A stretch of DNA of 40,177 nucleotides from Anaerolineae bacterium (GTDB lineage Bacteria; Chloroflexota; Anaerolineae; Aggregatilineales; Phototrophicaceae): assembly GCA_023382675.1 (NCBI GenBank), contig JAHDWN010000052.1:1-40177 (forward strand), in the 5' to 3' direction. Made by a program: the position numbers and the translations under genes. This document shows, piece by piece, positions 25,617-34,197 of the stretch. The notes below the pieces were generated by a model. That model ran no database searches, was not told where the DNA came from, and saw only the letters and a list, made by a program, of their open reading frames with translations. Numbering within the stretch: the first letter of the stretch is position 1; each line of letters opens with the position of its first letter.

Positions 25617-26911
25617 AGCATCGGGTCAGAATATCAATCTGCGTCGGCTTGCTGCTGATTCTTGCATCGTGCGCGTCTGCTGCAGCGGACGTGCCTCTTG
25701 CTTCACTCGATCCTCAATTACTACTAGAGCGCGTAGATACCTATCGACGGTTGAACCGCCCCATCCAGGCCCTGCATATTGTCGAAACAGTGGCGGCGCG
25801 TGACGGCTGGACGCCGTCGCTGGCAGGCATCGCCGGTACGCTGCGGCGCGCCACTGGCGACCTGGAAGGGGCAGTCGCTGCCTGGAGTCTGATCCCATCG
25901 CCGGATAGCGGCCTGCTGCGATCTGTGGCGCAAACCCAGATCGAGTTGGGCGATTGGCCGGAAGCCGCTGAGACACTGGTCAGATTGATGGACATTGCGC
26001 CGGACGAACGCTGGGCTGCCCTCAATTACGGGTTATTGATGGCATCCATCGATCCGCAGGCGGCCACCTACGCGCTACAGACGGCGGCAGAAGACAATGC
26101 TTATCGCACCTTGGCAAATGTGATACTCGATACGATCAGCAGAAACCAGGATCAGCCCCTGCTGCCGATGCGGGTCGGGGTTGCGCTGGCTGATCAGAGC
26201 CAGTGGGCGTTTGCCGAAGTTGCCTTCGCACGCGCCGCCGATCTGAATGATCCGTATGCCGAAGCGCTGGCCTATCTGGGGTTGGCACGTGATCGTCAGG
26301 GCAAAGACGGTGGTGACTCGATTTTGCGGGCGGTGGCACTGGAGCCAGGTAACGCGCGCGTGCGCTATTTGCAGGGCGTTCATCTTCGCGCTGAGGGGGA
26401 TGCGACGGGTGCTATCGATGCGCTGGCACAGGCCGCCGCGCTCGATCCGCAAAACCCAGCCCATTACGCGGAACTGGCGCAAGCTTACCGTGATAACCAC
26501 GATCTGACTCAGGCTGAGAACTGGCTGTTGACGGCTGTCGCGGTATCCAACAACGCGCCACGTTATCAGGAGATGCTCGCCCTGTTTTATGCGGATGAAG
26601 GTGTCAATCTGACCACCAGCGGTCTTGAGGCGCTGGAACAGACCTTGACCGGTCTCCCAGACAGCGCCGACGCGCGTGCTGGCTATGGCTGGGCGCTGTA
26701 TACTGCCGGGGAAGTTGAGCGCGGTAAAGCGATCATCGAAGAAGTCCTTCAGCGCGATTCCGGCAATACGCGTGCGCTGTACTTTAAAGCCCAGATATTG
26801 CTGGATTCGGGCGTGGAAGACGAGGCACTGGCGTTGTTAGAGCGGGTCGCCAGCGGCACGTCGGATTTTGCCGTGCCCGCGCGCACCTTGCTCGACGACC
26901 TGCGGAGATAA
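25613..26911 (+). CDS. TPR-repeat lipoprotein
   Basis: A 432-residue protein with a lipoprotein signal: basic start, hydrophobic core and lipobox L-A-S-C with Cys20 as the lipidated residue. The remainder is helical tetratricopeptide-like repeats (for example A-L-A-Y-L-G-L-A-R-D-R, A-R-V-R-Y-L-Q-G-V-H-L-R-A-E-G-D, D-P-Q-N-P-A-H-Y-A-E-L-A-Q-A-Y and T-R-A-L-Y-F-K-A-Q-I-L), a scaffold for protein contacts on the outer face of the membrane. It overlaps the response-regulator gene and is followed after 5 bases by the first of two paired membrane proteins, so it is probably their partner, as the beta-propeller is in the opposite gene set. Confidence 0.85.
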   Translation: MKHRVRISICVGLLLILASCASAAADVPLASLDPQLLLERVDTYRRLNRPIQALHIVETVAARDGWTPSLAGIAGTLRRATGDLEGAVAAWSLIPSPDSGLLRSVAQTQIELGDWPEAAETLVRLMDIAPDERWAALNYGLLMASIDPQAATYALQTAAEDNAYRTLANVILDTISRNQDQPLLPMRVGVALADQSQWAFAEVAFARAADLNDPYAEALAYLGLARDRQGKDGGDSILRAVALEPGNARVRYLQGVHLRAEGDATGAIDALAQAAALDPQNPAHYAELAQAYRDNHDLTQAENWLLTAVAVSNNAPRYQEMLALFYADEGVNLTTSGLEALEQTLTGLPDSADARAGYGWALYTAGEVERGKAIIEEVLQRDSGNTRALYFKAQILLDSGVEDEALALLERVASGTSDFAVPARTLLDDLRR

Positions 26912-26916
26912 GCGCC

Positions 26917-27822
26917 GTGCTCAAGTTCCGCCCGATGATCAATCCTGTGCGGCTGTCTATCGCCCGACATCCGATCTTTCGTCTGGAACGGCGGCGCGTG
27001 CACTGGGCTGCTGGAAACACGGACTACCTGCCATCTGCCTTGCGCTGGGTAGGCCTGTCCTGCCTGCTCATCGTCGGCTTCTCGTGGCTTGCTGAAGCCG
27101 TGGCTGCCAGAAATAGCGTGGCGCCATACCCTGAAGCGTGGCAAGGCGACATTCTCATACTCGCATTCGGCCTTGTTTCGCTGGCCGGGCTGCTGCTTGA
27201 TTTTGCCTGTCTTGTGCTGGCAGGTGGCGCGATCAACAGGGAGATCACTTCCGGTCGATGGATCTTACTCTGCCTGACCCCGTTGAGTGACGAGAGCATC
27301 ATGCAAGCGAAACATGCGGGCGTGCGCTTGCGCTGCTGGCCCTGGCTGCATGTTCTGGTCGGGATGCGCTGTGGCATTGGAGTTTTGCTTGTTCTCTGGG
27401 GTCTTGATGAGTTGCGCTATGTCTCAGCATTGGAAGCTTTTCTGGCGATCGGGCTTTTCATGCTGGCGGTTGTGCCTTATGTGATCGAGCCATTCTGGCG
27501 CATCGAGGCGATGACCACCGCCGGCCTGTTCTTTTCAACACTCAATCGCACCACAACGTTGACAGTGCTGACGGCTGCTCTGGGGTTGTTTGCACTCTGG
27601 CTGGCACAAGCTGTGTTCGTCGGCTCAGTGAGCTATGCCGTACTGCTCACCCTGAACACGCTCTATGAAAGCCTGACCGAATTTCGCGGCTTATGGGTCA
27701 CTTTTCTCTTTACCGGCCTGACTGTAGGTTGCTTCTGGTTGCTCAATTATGGTTTTTATGAACAGCTTGAGCGCCGGAGCTGGCGGCGGCTACTGCGCCG
27801 CCTCGCGCGTTTCGACGTTTAG
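26917..27822 (+). CDS. Multi-spanning membrane protein, HPIF paralogue B1
   Basis: A 301-residue protein with about six hydrophobic segments. It has R-H-P-I-F-R-L-E-R-R-R at residues 17-27 and a loop S-G-R-W-I-L-L-C-L-T-P-L-S-D, similar to ABC-2 permease loops. With B2 it shares I-E-P-F-W-R-I and W-L-A-Q-A-V-F-V-G-S-V. The start is GTG 26917 with GGAG 8 bases upstream; the first 30 residues align without gaps to B2 begun at 27858, which supports this start. It follows the TPR lipoprotein gene by 5 bases. Transport or sensing at the membrane is inferred; no ATPase is near. Confidence 0.77.
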   Translation: MLKFRPMINPVRLSIARHPIFRLERRRVHWAAGNTDYLPSALRWVGLSCLLIVGFSWLAEAVAARNSVAPYPEAWQGDILILAFGLVSLAGLLLDFACLVLAGGAINREITSGRWILLCLTPLSDESIMQAKHAGVRLRCWPWLHVLVGMRCGIGVLLVLWGLDELRYVSALEAFLAIGLFMLAVVPYVIEPFWRIEAMTTAGLFFSTLNRTTTLTVLTAALGLFALWLAQAVFVGSVSYAVLLTLNTLYESLTEFRGLWVTFLFTGLTVGCFWLLNYGFYEQLERRSWRRLLRRLARFDV

Positions 27823-27857
27823 TGCGTTGTGACAGGTATCAAAGGTCTGATGGCGTG

Positions 27858-28793
27858 GCGAAGGTATTCTCGGCGGTCAATTTACTGGGGCAGACGATTG
27901 CGGCGCATCCGGTCTTCGTCGCTGAGGCGCGGCGCAGTCGTTGGGCGGTGACGCGAAAATCGTTTCGCCAAACGTCCATGCGCATCTTTCTAGTGGCGAT
28001 GATCGCGGCGCTGGTCATCTGGGGATTGATCTCACTGCTGGCAATGGTTTCGCAGCGTGCCGATCCATGGCTCCAGGTCAACCTGGATGAACAGGATATC
28101 TATGCTCTAATGTTGATCGCCAGTTTTCTGGGCGGTCTATGGCTGGATTACCACAGCCTGTCGGCGTCTATCAACGCAGTGAGTGGCGACATTACCGGCG
28201 GACGCTGGGATTTGCTGCGCCTGACCGCGCTCAACGACAGTGGGTTAATCGCGGCCAAGCACGCCGTCAGTCAACTGCGCGTCTGGCGTCGGCTCCTTGC
28301 CATCGTGGCGATCCGCCTCGCTCTCGCGCTCATCGGCCTGATCATCCTGCTGCGCGACATAACCCGGATCCCCGATGGTGACGTGATGGTGTCGGCAGTC
28401 GGGGCCATCGTCGGCGGGCTAGCAGTCACATTCTTGTTGACAATTCTGTATTTGTTCGAGCCATTCTGGCGTGTTCGCGCGATCACGGCCTTTGGGGTTT
28501 ACGTTTCGGTACGTGAGCGCAACACGGCGTCTGCGCTGCTGGCCGCCATTCTTGGCCTGGGTGGGATGTGGCTGGCGCAGGCGATCTTGTTGGGGTCAGT
28601 TGCGATGGGGTTGGCGTTCGCGGTCGTGCCGCTCCTGTTAGGTGTGTCGGCAGTCGGCTCCAGTTACCTGTTCTCGTTGTTCTGTAACGGCCTTTTCATT
28701 ATCCTGTTCATATCGTCTGTCTATGGCTTCCACCACTTGGTCGAGCGCTGGAGTTTGCGCCAGGCTCAGCGGCGGCTGAAACTGCTCAACTGA
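27858..28793 (+). CDS. Multi-spanning membrane protein, HPIF paralogue B2
   Basis: A 311-residue protein with about six hydrophobic segments, closely related to B1: A-H-P-V-F-V-A-E-A-R-R at residues 17-27, loop G-G-R-W-D-L-L-R-L-T-A-L-N-D, then A-A-K-H-A, F-E-P-F-W-R-V and W-L-A-Q-A-I-L-L-G-S-V. A GTG at 27822, overlapping the B1 stop, is also in frame, but GTG 27858 has AAAGG upstream and makes the N-terminus match B1 residue for residue, so it is preferred. B1 and B2 probably form a heterodimer. Last gene of the response-regulator operon. Function unknown. Confidence 0.77.
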   Translation, partial: AKVFSAVNLLGQTIAAHPVFVAEARRSRWAVTRKSFRQTSMRIFLVAMIAALVIWGLISLLAMVSQRADPWLQVNLDEQDIYALMLIASFLGGLWLDYHSLSASINAVSGDITGGRWDLLRLTALNDSGLIAAKHAVSQLRVWRRLLAIVAIRLALALIGLIILLRDITRIPDGDVMVSAVGAIVGGLAVTFLLTILYLFEPFWRVRAITAFGVYVSVRERNTASALLAAILGLGGMWLAQAILLGSVAMGLAFAVVPLLLGVSAVGSSYLFSLFCNGLFIILFISSVYGFHHLVERWSLRQAQRRLKLLN

Positions 28794-28796
28794 ACG

Positions 28797-28825
28797 TTTA
28801 CCCCGCTTTGCCCCCATGTTAGAAT
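28797..28825 (+). promoter_or_regulatory. Promoter of the mtaB-pgpH operon
   Basis: TTTACC (28797-28802), a 17-nt spacer and TAGAAT (28820-28825), just after the stop codon of membrane protein B2. Start of transcription would be near 28832, about 29 nt before the TTG start at 28861. Confidence 0.5.
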
Positions 28826-28860
28826 CGCGCCCACAGACCAAAAGCTAAAGAGGTGACCGA

Positions 28861-29604
28861 TTGCGACGGTTACTCACACTGGCAGTGCTCGGCGCGGCAC
28901 TGCTGATTTTGTTCTACGTGAATCAACAGGTGCAGAATTGGCATTACGTTGTCAGCGGCGAACCGGGGCAGCTCCTTTATCTCGCTGTGTTCGATGATGG
29001 CGCGGCGTCTGACTGGCAGCAATACCCGGGACGCGTGTCGGCGCAGGTCACAGAGGGGCAATTCCGCATCAGCAACGGCGTTTCGGGCAACGTCGCTTTT
29101 TCGGTCACCGAGCCATACTTTGCCGATTTCGATTTGCGCGTCCAGGCGCAGGCTGTAGGTGGCCCGCTCGATAACGGCTACGGGGTGATCTTTCGTTACC
29201 GCGACAACGACAATTTCTATGAGTTTCTAGTCAGCAGCGATGGGTTCTATCGCGTGAACCGGGTGCTGAACGGTGCGCAGCGTGAGCTGAGCACCTGGGT
29301 CGATTCTCCCACTGTGCGCCAGGGATTGAATGAAATCAATTACCTGCGTGTGGTGGCGCGGGGAGACCAATTCGCGTTTTATGTCAACAATGAGCGCGTG
29401 TCGCTGTGCATCCCCTCCGATCCGGAGGCGCTCAGCACCTATCGGACTGGGCTTGGCTGTATCGGCGGCACGATGCAGGACACCCTGACCGATGCTAGCC
29501 TGAATACGGGCCGGATCGGTGTCGCGGCGAGGTCGCTCGGAGAACCGGATGTCGAGGCGGCGTTCGACAATCTGATCGTCTTCAGCCCGGAGACCGCAGA
29601 GTGA
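28861..29604 (+). CDS. Membrane-anchored LamG/DUF1080-like protein
   Basis: A 247-residue protein with one N-terminal membrane segment (about residues 4-22, L-L-T-L-A-V-L-G-A-A-L-L-I-L-F-Y) and an extracytoplasmic jelly-roll domain. Motifs of the concanavalin-like/DUF1080 type are D-L-R-V-Q-A-Q-A, N-G-Y-G-V-I-F-R-Y-R-D-N-D-N-F-Y-E-F, N-Y-L-R-V-V-A-R-G-D-Q-F and a closing A-F-D-N-L-I-V-F. Such domains bind or cleave sugars; no catalytic residues are identifiable. The start is TTG with AGGTGA 4 bases upstream. It overlaps the methylthiotransferase gene by 4 bases (GTGA) and opens a long housekeeping operon, an odd place for a sugar-binding protein. Confidence 0.75.
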   Translation: MRRLLTLAVLGAALLILFYVNQQVQNWHYVVSGEPGQLLYLAVFDDGAASDWQQYPGRVSAQVTEGQFRISNGVSGNVAFSVTEPYFADFDLRVQAQAVGGPLDNGYGVIFRYRDNDNFYEFLVSSDGFYRVNRVLNGAQRELSTWVDSPTVRQGLNEINYLRVVARGDQFAFYVNNERVSLCIPSDPEALSTYRTGLGCIGGTMQDTLTDASLNTGRIGVAARSLGEPDVEAAFDNLIVFSPETAE

Positions 29605-30890
29605 ATGTCCATTTGCGGATGCTCGGCTGCCGCTTGAATCAGGCAGAGATCGAGCGTATGGGGCGTCAACTGGCAGCGCAGGGGCATACGGTCGTCGATG
29701 ATGTCACACAAGCCGATCAGATCATCGTCAATACGTGCGCCGTGACCCACGACGCCGTGCGTGGCAGCCGCAAGCTCGTCCGCCAGATGCACCGCACAAA
29801 CGACTCCGCAGCGATCACCGTCACCGGCTGTTACGCGCAGTTGGAGCCAGAAGCACTGCGGACTCTGCCGGGTGTAACGCGCGTGGTCGACAACCAGGAA
29901 AAAGATCGCCTGGTTGAAACGCTGACCGGACAGCCGCTGCCTGATTACGACATCGAACCCGTCTCGCGCCATTTGCGGGCAGTGAGCGGCGGGCGGACGC
30001 GCGCCTTCGTCAAAGTGCAGGATGGCTGTGACAATGCCTGCACATTTTGCGTCACGACCGTGGCGCGTGGGGCAGGGCGCAGCCGCACGGTTGCGGATGT
30101 GTTGGACGAGATACGCCTGCTCCTGGCGATGGGGTATCAAGAGGTGGTGCTCACGGGTGTCCATCTGGGGAGCTATGGGCACGACCTGGGGGATGCCCAG
30201 GGCTTGCTGCATCTGGTACAGGCGATCTTCGCGGAAACAGACGTGCCGCGCCTACGCCTTTCGTCGCTTGAACCCTGGGATCTGACGCCTGAGTTCTTCG
30301 ATCTCTGGCAGGATCCGCGCCTGTGCCGGCATCTGCACTTACCTTTGCAAAGCGGCTGCGACGCAACCCTGCGCCGCATGGCCCGCCGGACGAATCAGGC
30401 GCAGTTCAGTGCCCTCGTGCAGGAAGCCCGGCAGCGCTCGCCAGAGGTGTGCATCACGACCGATGTCATCGTTGGCTTTCCTGGCGAAACCGATGAGGAA
30501 TTCGAAACGAGCTTTGCCTTCATCGAATCGATGGACTTTGCCGGATTGCACGTCTTCCGTTACAGCAAGCGTCCGGGAACGGCAGCGGCGCGGATGCGCG
30601 GTCACGTTGCCGAGGCAGTCAGCCGTGAACGCAGCACCCGGCTGATGGCCTATGCCGATGCGCAGGCAAGGCGCTACGCGGAAAGATTCGCCGGGCAAGC
30701 GCTCGATGTGCTCTGGGAGCAGGTTGCAGGGGCGACCGAGCGAGGATTTGTCAACATTGGGTATACTGATAACTACATTCGAGTTCGCTGTATTCACCCG
30801 CGCGCACTGACGAATCACATCATCCGCGCCCAACTGGATGCCTATGATGTGGAGCGGCAGCAGATGCGTGGGATAGCTATTCTGGATTGA
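29601..30890 (+). CDS. mtaB: tRNA threonylcarbamoyladenosine methylthiotransferase (MtaB-like)
   Basis: A 429-residue radical SAM methylthiotransferase that adds a methylthio group to t6A37 of tRNAs reading ANN codons. The UPF0004 domain has Cys10 (G-C-R-L-N-Q), Cys46 (N-T-C-A-V-T) and Cys77 (G-C-Y-A-Q); the radical SAM cluster is Cys143, Cys147 and Cys150 (C-D-N-A-C-T-F-C). G-C-R-L-N-Q and N-T-C-A-V-T, rather than G-C-Q-M-N, separate MtaB from MiaB. A TRAM-like end is present but short. It starts with GTG overlapping the previous stop. The following yqeY and pgpH genes fit a translation and RNA maintenance operon. Confidence 0.92.
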   Translation: MNVHLRMLGCRLNQAEIERMGRQLAAQGHTVVDDVTQADQIIVNTCAVTHDAVRGSRKLVRQMHRTNDSAAITVTGCYAQLEPEALRTLPGVTRVVDNQEKDRLVETLTGQPLPDYDIEPVSRHLRAVSGGRTRAFVKVQDGCDNACTFCVTTVARGAGRSRTVADVLDEIRLLLAMGYQEVVLTGVHLGSYGHDLGDAQGLLHLVQAIFAETDVPRLRLSSLEPWDLTPEFFDLWQDPRLCRHLHLPLQSGCDATLRRMARRTNQAQFSALVQEARQRSPEVCITTDVIVGFPGETDEEFETSFAFIESMDFAGLHVFRYSKRPGTAAARMRGHVAEAVSRERSTRLMAYADAQARRYAERFAGQALDVLWEQVAGATERGFVNIGYTDNYIRVRCIHPRALTNHIIRAQLDAYDVERQQMRGIAILD

Positions 30891-30901
30891 AGGCAGATCC
30901 C

Positions 30902-31348
30902 ATGAGCGATCCCAAAGCGAAGTTGCAGGAAGCCTTGAAGGAAGCGATGGTGGCAAAGGACACCAAGCGCCGCGATGTGATCCGTATGACATTGAGCGAA
31001 ATCAAGCAGGTCGAGATCGATGAGCGCAAGACACTGGCCCCGGACGAGGTGCTGACTGTCTTGCAGCGCGAGGTCAAGAAGCGCCGCGAAAGCATCGAGG
31101 AGGCAGCTAAAGCCGGTCGCACCGACCTTGCCGAAGATGCCGAAGCGGAGATCAAGATTCTGGAAACATTCTTACCTGCTCAACTGACGCGCGAAGCGAT
31201 TGTGGCGCTGGCAAGCGCTGCGATTGCCGAGAGCGGCGCGACCTCTGCGAAAGATATGGGCAAAGTCATGGGCGTGCTGATGCCGAAGGTCAAGGGACAG
31301 GCAGATGGCAAGCTCGTGAATGAAGTCGTCCGCGAATTGTTGAGCTAA
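30902..31348 (+). CDS. yqeY: GatB/YqeY domain protein
   Basis: A 148-residue protein of the YqeY family, which resembles the tRNA-binding tail domain of the GatB amidotransferase subunit. The typical N-terminal D-T-K-R-R-D-V-I-R-M-T-L-S-E-I-K-Q helix and the late K-D-M-G-K-V-M-G-V-L-M-P-K-V-K-G-Q-A-D-G-K segment (family end pattern M-G-x-V-M-x-x-x-M-x-x-x-x-G-x-x-D-G) are present. The exact cellular role is not established; a link to tRNA aminoacylation is assumed. ATG 30902 is preferred to an in-frame TTG at 30887. It lies 11 bases after mtaB. Confidence 0.93.
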   Translation: MSDPKAKLQEALKEAMVAKDTKRRDVIRMTLSEIKQVEIDERKTLAPDEVLTVLQREVKKRRESIEEAAKAGRTDLAEDAEAEIKILETFLPAQLTREAIVALASAAIAESGATSAKDMGKVMGVLMPKVKGQADGKLVNEVVRELLS

Positions 31349-31352
31349 ATTG

Positions 31353-33713
31353 ATGGCACGCGCGTTACGCCGCTGGTCTGATACGTGGTTGAGCCGCCCG
31401 AATTGGGCGACTCCGCAAATGCTGCGTAACTTGAATGTGGTGGCGCTGGCGTTGCTCTTTGTCTTGCTGGTGACGGTGATCCTTTCGCTCGACACCATTT
31501 TCCCGGCAGGCAATCAAACGGCTGATTTGCGGATTGGCTCGGTCGTTGATGAAGACATCCGCGCGCCGCGCAGCCTGACCTACGTCAGCCGTGCACTGAC
31601 TGAACGGGCACGCCAGGCGGCTGTCGAAGCCGTCGCGCCCATCTACGATCCGCCCGATCCGACTGTGGCACGTCAGCAGCTCGATCTTACCCGTGCTATC
31701 CTGACCTATATCACCAATGTGCGGCAAGACCCGTATGGCACGCGGTCGCAAAAAGTCGGCGATCTCAAGATGATCGCGGCGTTCGATCTGCCGGAAGTGT
31801 TGTTACAGCGCATCATCGAGATCGATGAGGATGCATGGCATGCGATTGAAGGCGAGATCATCAACGTTCTGGAACGGGTGATGCGCGAGCCGATTCGTGA
31901 GCCTGATCTTGTCAGCGTGCGCGATCAACTGCCGATGCAGGTAAGCGTCCGTTTCGATTCCCGTCAGGCTGACATTATCGTCGCTATTCTCGAAGACACC
32001 GTCCGCCCAAATCAATTCGAAAACCCGGATGCGACTGAAACTGCTCGCCAGGAAGCCGCCAACGCAACCGAGGACGAGACACGCAGTTTTGCCCAGGGGC
32101 AGGTGATTGTGCGTGCGGGAACGCGGATCGACGAAATCGACTACGAGACGCTTCAGGCATTCGGGCTGCTTCAGCCGCAGGATCTCGGCGGACAAATCCT
32201 GCTCAGATCGCTACTCGCCAGCCTGACGATTCTTCTGAGTGGTGGCCTGTATATCATGCGTTTCCAGCCGGTGCTGCGGCGTGATTTTCAAATGCTGGCG
32301 CTGTTGGTAACGCTTTTCTTGATCGCTTTATTAGGCGCAAAGATTTTCGCCGGGAGCGGCCAATTTTACCTGTACCCGGCAGCAGCCGTGGCGTTGTTGT
32401 TTGTGTCTTTCGTGCCGGTCGAAGTGGCGATCATCGGCGGTCTCTCACTCGCCTTGCTTTACGGCATCATCACTGGTGGCTCGCTGGAAGCGATGTCACT
32501 GGCGGGCTTTGGCAGCCTGGTGGGCGCTGCCTCGTTGAGGCGGGCCGAGCGCGTCAACACCTTCTTTATCGCTGGTTTGATGATCAGCTTCGTGAATTTG
32601 CTGGTCGTGGTCATGTTCAATATCGACGCCTTGAGCAACGGCGAAAGTGGCCGGTTGGGCGTGTTCGTGCTCTTCAGCGTGATCAATGGTATTTTCGCGG
32701 CTGCGGTTGCGCTTGCCGGTATGTACGTCGTGACTCTGGGCTTCAATCTGCCCACGAGTTTGAAACTGGTCGAGTTGAGTCAACCAAATCAGGCGCTGTT
32801 GCAGCGGCTGCTGCGGGAAGCTCCAGGCACGTATCAGCATTCGCTTCAGGTCGCCAATCTGAGCGAGCAGGCGGCGCTGGCGTTGGGGGCGAATGCGCAG
32901 TTGGTGCGTGTGGCCGCGCTCTATCACGATATTGGCAAGATGCTCAACCCGGCGTTTTTCATTGAAAACCAGGCCGAGGGGGTCAACCCGCACGATCAGC
33001 TCAATGATCCGGTGCGCAGTGCTGCGATCATCTTGAGTCACGTGCCGGATGGCGACCGTCTGGCAAAGCAGTATCGATTGCCCGCGCGCATCCGCGATTT
33101 TATTCTCGAGCATCACGGCACGACGGGGGTCGGCTATTTCTATAAGCAGGCGCTCGACCAGGCGGAAGAGCCGGATACCGTAGACATCGAGCAATTTCGC
33201 TATCCGGGGCCGCGCCCGCGCAGCCGAGAAACGGCCATTCTGATGCTGGCGGATAGCTGCGAGAGCACCGTTCGGGCGCGGAAACCGACGACCCGGCAGC
33301 AGATCGCCGATATTGTCGACGAGATGGTTGACATACGGCTGCGCGATGGCCAGATGGACGACGCGGATCTCACGACGCGCGACCTGAAGACGATTCGCAC
33401 GATTTTCGTTGAAATGCTCCAGGCCGTTTTCCACCCGCGCATCAATTATCCGACGTTGCCCTCATCGCGTCGCCCTGGAATTGAAACGCCTCCCGCGGGC
33501 CGCAGTGTCGTTGATGATCGGAGCGAGCCGGAGCCTGTCCCTGAAGTGCAGGCTGTCCCCAACGCGCCGCCTGACGACACGCCACTGCCTGACGTACCGC
33601 CGCTGCGCCGCGTCGCGAAATCAACCCAAGAAACGAAGGCCGTCAACATCAACAGTGACAAAGACTCTGAGCACAGCCCCTCGGAGATGGAGCAGGGCGG
33701 CAATGGCACATGA
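31353..33713 (+). CDS. 7TMR-HD family phosphodiesterase (PgpH-like)
   Basis: A 786-residue membrane protein: one N-terminal membrane segment (about 30-50), an extracytoplasmic domain (about 55-285), a block of seven membrane segments (about 290-465) and a cytoplasmic HD domain. Metal ligands are His496 (T-Y-Q-H-S), His525-Asp526 (Y-H-D-I-G-K), a histidine in S-H-V-P-D-G, His587/His588 and Asp634 (L-A-D-S). PgpH in Listeria hydrolyses cyclic di-AMP, the likely activity here. The last 85 or so residues are proline- and acid-rich and look disordered, longer than I would expect. ybeY starts 11 bases before its stop. No di-adenylate cyclase gene is in view. Confidence 0.9.
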   Translation: MARALRRWSDTWLSRPNWATPQMLRNLNVVALALLFVLLVTVILSLDTIFPAGNQTADLRIGSVVDEDIRAPRSLTYVSRALTERARQAAVEAVAPIYDPPDPTVARQQLDLTRAILTYITNVRQDPYGTRSQKVGDLKMIAAFDLPEVLLQRIIEIDEDAWHAIEGEIINVLERVMREPIREPDLVSVRDQLPMQVSVRFDSRQADIIVAILEDTVRPNQFENPDATETARQEAANATEDETRSFAQGQVIVRAGTRIDEIDYETLQAFGLLQPQDLGGQILLRSLLASLTILLSGGLYIMRFQPVLRRDFQMLALLVTLFLIALLGAKIFAGSGQFYLYPAAAVALLFVSFVPVEVAIIGGLSLALLYGIITGGSLEAMSLAGFGSLVGAASLRRAERVNTFFIAGLMISFVNLLVVVMFNIDALSNGESGRLGVFVLFSVINGIFAAAVALAGMYVVTLGFNLPTSLKLVELSQPNQALLQRLLREAPGTYQHSLQVANLSEQAALALGANAQLVRVAALYHDIGKMLNPAFFIENQAEGVNPHDQLNDPVRSAAIILSHVPDGDRLAKQYRLPARIRDFILEHHGTTGVGYFYKQALDQAEEPDTVDIEQFRYPGPRPRSRETAILMLADSCESTVRARKPTTRQQIADIVDEMVDIRLRDGQMDDADLTTRDLKTIRTIFVEMLQAVFHPRINYPTLPSSRRPGIETPPAGRSVVDDRSEPEPVPEVQAVPNAPPDDTPLPDVPPLRRVAKSTQETKAVNINSDKDSEHSPSEMEQGGNGT

Positions 33714-34197
33714 GATTGAAGTGCTTAACGAAGCGGGATTCACGCTGGACGCGGATCTACTCTGCGCGGCGGCAACCTGTGTGCTGAATCAGGAGCACGT
33801 CACTGCCGACAGCGCCATGACCATCGTCATCAGTGACGACGCGCATGTGGCAAGCCTCAACAAGCAGTATCGCGGCATCGGCGCTGCAACCGATATTCTG
33901 TCGTTTCCTGCCGACGCACCGCCCATCGCCATCCCTGATGAACTTCCGTATCTGGGTGATCTCATTATCGCCTATCCTTATGCTTCGGCTCAGGCAGCCA
34001 GAGAGGGGCATGTGCTGAGCCAGAGCCTGGCGCTGCTGGTCGTTCATGGCACACTGCATTTGTTGGGCTATGACCACGACTCGCCCGAACAGCGCGCCAG
34101 CATGTGGCAGGCACAGGCGACAGCTCTAGCCACGCTCGGCATTCCTCTGGATTATGTCCCGACGCTCGAAAACTCAGTGGACGATCATCATGGCTAA
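33703..34197 (+). CDS. ybeY: Endoribonuclease YbeY (16S rRNA maturation)
   Basis: A 164-residue zinc-dependent RNase involved in 16S rRNA 3' end processing and ribosome quality control. The metal site H-G-T-L-H-L-L-G-Y-D-H-D matches H-x3-H-x5-H, and T-D-I-L-S-F-P (here A-T-D-I-L-S-F-P) and G-D-L-I-I-A are the other family segments. ATG 33703, inside the end of pgpH (11-base overlap), has GGAGCAGG upstream; the much longer open frame before it is a shadow of pgpH. Its stop overlaps the start of the first diacylglycerol kinase gene. The pgpH-ybeY-dgkA order is widely conserved in Firmicutes and relatives. Confidence 0.94.
   Translation: MAHEIEVLNEAGFTLDADLLCAAATCVLNQEHVTADSAMTIVISDDAHVASLNKQYRGIGAATDILSFPADAPPIAIPDELPYLGDLIIAYPYASAQAAREGHVLSQSLALLVVHGTLHLLGYDHDSPEQRASMWQAQATALATLGIPLDYVPTLENSVDDHHG

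Noticed and set aside
32496-33434. Minus-strand ORF of 312 codons
   Set aside because: Antisense to the membrane and HD part of the PgpH-like gene; rich in Arg/His/Gln as expected for a shadow frame.
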